14,745 nucleotides of DNA from Syntrophaceae bacterium (lineage in GTDB: Bacteria; Desulfobacterota; SM23-61). A program made the position numbers and the translations under genes. Under the pieces are notes generated by a model. The model ran no database searches and was not told the origin of the DNA. It saw only the letters and a list, made by a program, of their open reading frames with translations. Positions within the stretch are counted from its first letter, which is position 1, and the number at the start of each line of letters is the position of its first letter. This document shows positions 12,903 to 14,745 of the stretch, piece by piece. Location of the stretch: contig PMCE01000063.1 of NCBI GenBank assembly GCA_003154025.1, positions 14,310 to 29,054 on the forward strand, written 5' to 3'.

Positions 12903-13889
12903 TTAATTTTTCCCTTTATCCACTTTATAGATCTGGTAATACTTGGCAAAGGGCTCGGTTATGGCCTGGGCGTAGGAATAGGGGTCCTTTTCCCGCGCCA
13001 CGACCTGTTCGATGACCTCATCGAAGGTCACGTCATACTTCATCATCTTATGGATGTACTTGGAGATCTCTTTTTCGATGAGGTTGAGGATCTCCTCCCG
13101 GGCCCGGATGTTTCGCTTCTTTACCAGACCTTCTCCCTCTTCCAAAAATTTCCGGTGGGCCAGGATTTTTTCCGCCAGCTCCTGGATGCCCTCCCCCAGT
13201 GTTCCCACGGTCTTCATGACCGGGGGCCGCCAGGCGCTCTTGGCCGGGCTCAGGTCCAGCATCAGGCTCAGCTCGGTTACCACCCGGTCCGCTCCTTCCC
13301 GGTCGGCCTTGTTGACCACGAAGATGTCCCCAATCTCCATGATCCCGGCTTTCAAGGCTTGAATGTCGTCCCCCAGCCCGGGCACGGAGATCAGGAGCGT
13401 GGTATCCGCCGTCTTGACGATATCCACCTCATCCTGCCCCACCCCGACGGTCTCGATGATGATGAAATCCTTGCCGAAGGCATCCAGGACCTTGACCGTG
13501 TCCGCTGTAGCCCTGGAGAGCCCCCCCAGCGTTCCCCGGGTGGCCATGGACCGGACGAAGACCCCCTCGTCGCTGGTAATGTCCTGCATCCGCAGCCGGT
13601 CCCCCAGGAGAGCCCCGCCAGTGAAGGGGCTCGTGGGGTCCACGGCAATGATCCCCACGGTAAAATTTCGTTTGCGGAGTTCTTTGGTGATTTTGTCGGT
13701 GAGGGTACTCTTCCCCGACCCCGGAGGACCCGTGATTCCGATGACGTAAGCTTTTCCGGTTTGGGGGTACAGCCGCCGAAGAGCTTCCAAAGCCTCGGGC
13801 ATCTCGTTTTCCACCATGGTGATCAGTTTGGCCAGGGCGCGAACCGAACCGGAAATGGCGTCCTGCACTAATTCCTCGGTATTGGGCAT
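12903..13889 (-). CDS. meaB: MeaB/ArgK-family G-protein chaperone of a B12-dependent acyl-CoA mutase
   Basis: 328 residues, the usual family length. MeaB uses GTP to protect, reload and gate adenosylcobalamin in methylmalonyl-CoA mutase or related mutases. Seen: Walker A GPPGSGKST (54-62), switch region VDPTSPFTGGALLGDR (83-98), ETVGVGQDE (146-154), the base-specificity motif NKAD (193-196) and a C-terminal helical dimerisation part. The ATP-grasp gene ends 15 nt upstream on the same strand with a GGGAGAG ribosome site between, so the two are co-transcribed. No mutase subunit is in the window. Isobutyryl- or ethylmalonyl-CoA mutase are alternative partners. Confidence 0.95.
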   Translation of the reverse strand: MPNTEELVQDAISGSVRALAKLITMVENEMPEALEALRRLYPQTGKAYVIGITGPPGSGKSTLTDKITKELRKRNFTVGIIAVDPTSPFTGGALLGDRLRMQDITSDEGVFVRSMATRGTLGGLSRATADTVKVLDAFGKDFIIIETVGVGQDEVDIVKTADTTLLISVPGLGDDIQALKAGIMEIGDIFVVNKADREGADRVVTELSLMLDLSPAKSAWRPPVMKTVGTLGEGIQELAEKILAHRKFLEEGEGLVKKRNIRAREEILNLIEKEISKYIHKMMKYDVTFDEVIEQVVAREKDPYSYAQAITEPFAKYYQIYKVDKGKN

Positions 13890-13904
13890 TTTTTCTCTCC
13901 CTAT

Positions 13905-14594
13905 CTACGGCTTTGCCCCGCCCTCGAGGACAACCAAGGCATCGACCACCACAGGTTTGTTCCCCGAAATGATAAGGGGGTTGGCATCCACTTCTTTCAC
14001 CGCGTCATTCTCGAGCCCCAGCTTTCCTGCGTTGATCAGCATGGAGGACAGGAGTTCCATATCCACCGCCGGCATTCCCCGGAACGACCCCAGGATCGGG
14101 GCCCCTTTGATCTCCTGGGCCATCTCCAGGGCGTCCCGCTTCTCCAGCGGGGCGATCCGAAAAGAGACGTCTTTGAGGACCTCGGTGAAGATACCGCCCA
14201 GACCGAACATCACGCAGGGCCCGAACTGGGCGTCCCGGATCATCCCGATGACCAGCTCCCGCGATCCCTTGATCATCTGCTGGACCAGGATTCCGTCCAG
14301 CTGCGTGTCGTCCCCTACCCTTTCCACGATAGCCGTGTAGGCCCGTTCGACCTCTTTCAGGGTCCTCAGGTCTACTTCGATCAATTTCTTCTCCGTCTTA
14401 TGCGCGATGGCCGGAGAACAAGCTTTCAGCACCACGGGGAGGCCGATATCCTTGGCCGCTTTGGCCGCGGCCGCCCGGCTGTCGACCAGTTTTTCTTTTA
14501 CCACCGGGAATCCGTAGTGGCTGAGAACTCGTTTGGAGTCATATTCGGAGAGTGATTTCAGCCCCTTCTTCACCGCCTGCTCAATTATTTTCAT
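13905..14594 (-). CDS. ADP-forming acetyl/acyl-CoA synthetase, beta (ATP-grasp) subunit
   Basis: 229 residues, matching stand-alone beta subunits of ADP-forming acyl-CoA synthetases (acyl-CoA + ADP + Pi <-> acid + CoA + ATP), which conserve energy by substrate-level phosphorylation. Seen: ATP-grasp fold, ACSPAIAHKTEKK with H65 at the position of the beta-subunit phospho-histidine, GLGGIFTEVLKDVSFR (131-146), and the metal-binding D203-A-N205-P. The CoA-binding alpha subunit is not adjacent downstream, where meaB lies, so it must be encoded elsewhere. GGAGG sits 5 nt before the ATG at 14594. First gene of an operon with its own promoter. A propionyl- or acetyl-CoA role would fit MeaB, by inference. 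Confidence 0.88.
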   Translation of the reverse strand: MKIIEQAVKKGLKSLSEYDSKRVLSHYGFPVVKEKLVDSRAAAAKAAKDIGLPVVLKACSPAIAHKTEKKLIEVDLRTLKEVERAYTAIVERVGDDTQLDGILVQQMIKGSRELVIGMIRDAQFGPCVMFGLGGIFTEVLKDVSFRIAPLEKRDALEMAQEIKGAPILGSFRGMPAVDMELLSSMLINAGKLGLENDAVKEVDANPLIISGNKPVVVDALVVLEGGAKP

Positions 14595-14642
14595 CCCTAC
14601 CTCCGAGGCTCATTGATTTTTTTCGGTTCCATTGCTAATCCG

Positions 14643-14671
14643 GTTCTAGCAACCTTCCCCGGAATTGTCAA
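14643..14671 (-). promoter_or_regulatory. Sigma70-type promoter of the ATP-grasp/meaB operon
   Basis: On the minus strand: -35 TTGACA, perfect consensus (14671-14666), 17-nt spacer, -10 TAGAAC (14648-14643, 4/6). Predicted start near 14636, giving a leader of ~42 nt to the ATG at 14594. Lies just after the stop of the upstream gene. Confidence 0.6.
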
Positions 14672-14683
14672 GGATTTCATCTC

Positions 14684-14745
14684 TCATTCTTCTTCTTTCT
14701 CTTCGTCTTCCTGTTCCATGAATTCTTCGTAATCAGCCGCGTTGA
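14684..14745 (-). CDS. 3' end of an unidentified gene with an acidic C-terminus
   Basis: The last 19 codons and TGA of a frame entering from the right edge: NAADYEEFMEQEDEEKEEE. The Glu/Asp-rich tail is typical of many protein C-termini, so no family can be named. The frame is chosen because it gives a coherent acidic tail and ends 13 nt before a consensus promoter. It lies 89 nt upstream of the ATP-grasp gene on the same strand. Confidence 0.5.
   Translation of the reverse strand, partial: NAADYEEFMEQEDEEKEEE

Overview
The window looks like chromosomal DNA from a G+C-rich, probably anaerobic bacterium. My best guess is a syntroph- or sulfate-reducer-like member of the Desulfobacterota (former Deltaproteobacteria). 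This rests on gene content: an oxygen-sensitive 4-hydroxybutyryl-CoA dehydratase, acyl-CoA dehydrogenases, an ADP-forming acyl-CoA synthetase beta subunit, MeaB and an Nramp/MgtE-N pair. It also rests on the style of the intergenic repeats. No rRNA, tRNA, CRISPR or intact mobile element was seen.

Left part (1-2524, minus strand): an APC-superfamily permease is followed by two small membrane-protein genes. The last overlaps its neighbour by 4 bp and runs off the left edge. Upstream lies a trkH/trkA remnant in which the start of a K+ channel subunit is joined in frame to the end of a TrkA-C domain, evidence of an old internal deletion. Next (2690-5285, plus strand) is a two-gene unit with a recognisable sigma70 promoter: a soluble PRC-barrel/MgtE-N/CBS protein and an Nramp-fold transporter whose metal site is altered from the transition-metal consensus. 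Together they look like a Mg2+ uptake system whose Mg2+ sensor is a separate polypeptide.

Middle part (5499-12788, plus strand): an M23 peptidase-fold membrane protein whose start may be an ATT codon, D-aminoacyl-tRNA deacylase, an acyl-CoA dehydrogenase, 4-hydroxybutyryl-CoA dehydratase, an AMP-forming acyl-CoA ligase and a truncated second acyl-CoA dehydrogenase. The ligase, dehydratase and dehydrogenase could form a route 4-hydroxybutyrate -> 4-hydroxybutyryl-CoA -> crotonyl-CoA <-> butyryl-CoA. Right part (12903-14745, minus strand): meaB and an ATP-grasp beta subunit of an ADP-forming acyl-CoA synthetase form an operon with a good sigma70 promoter. The 3' end of another minus-strand gene lies at the right edge.

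The most unusual signal is structural. From 6910 to 12902 all six gaps between genes contain a long inverted repeat, and none is seen in the coding DNA I examined. Four of the six have arms built from tandem copies of a 7- or 8-nt word. A fifth uses a looser word of about 10 nt, and the sixth gap holds a perfect palindrome inside a larger 35-nt-arm inverted repeat. The word differs at every locus (ATTTCAG, TTCCATCA, GTTGCTC, CGCAGATT, GTGCTGCG), but the two-armed design is the same. I do not recognise these as a named repeat family.
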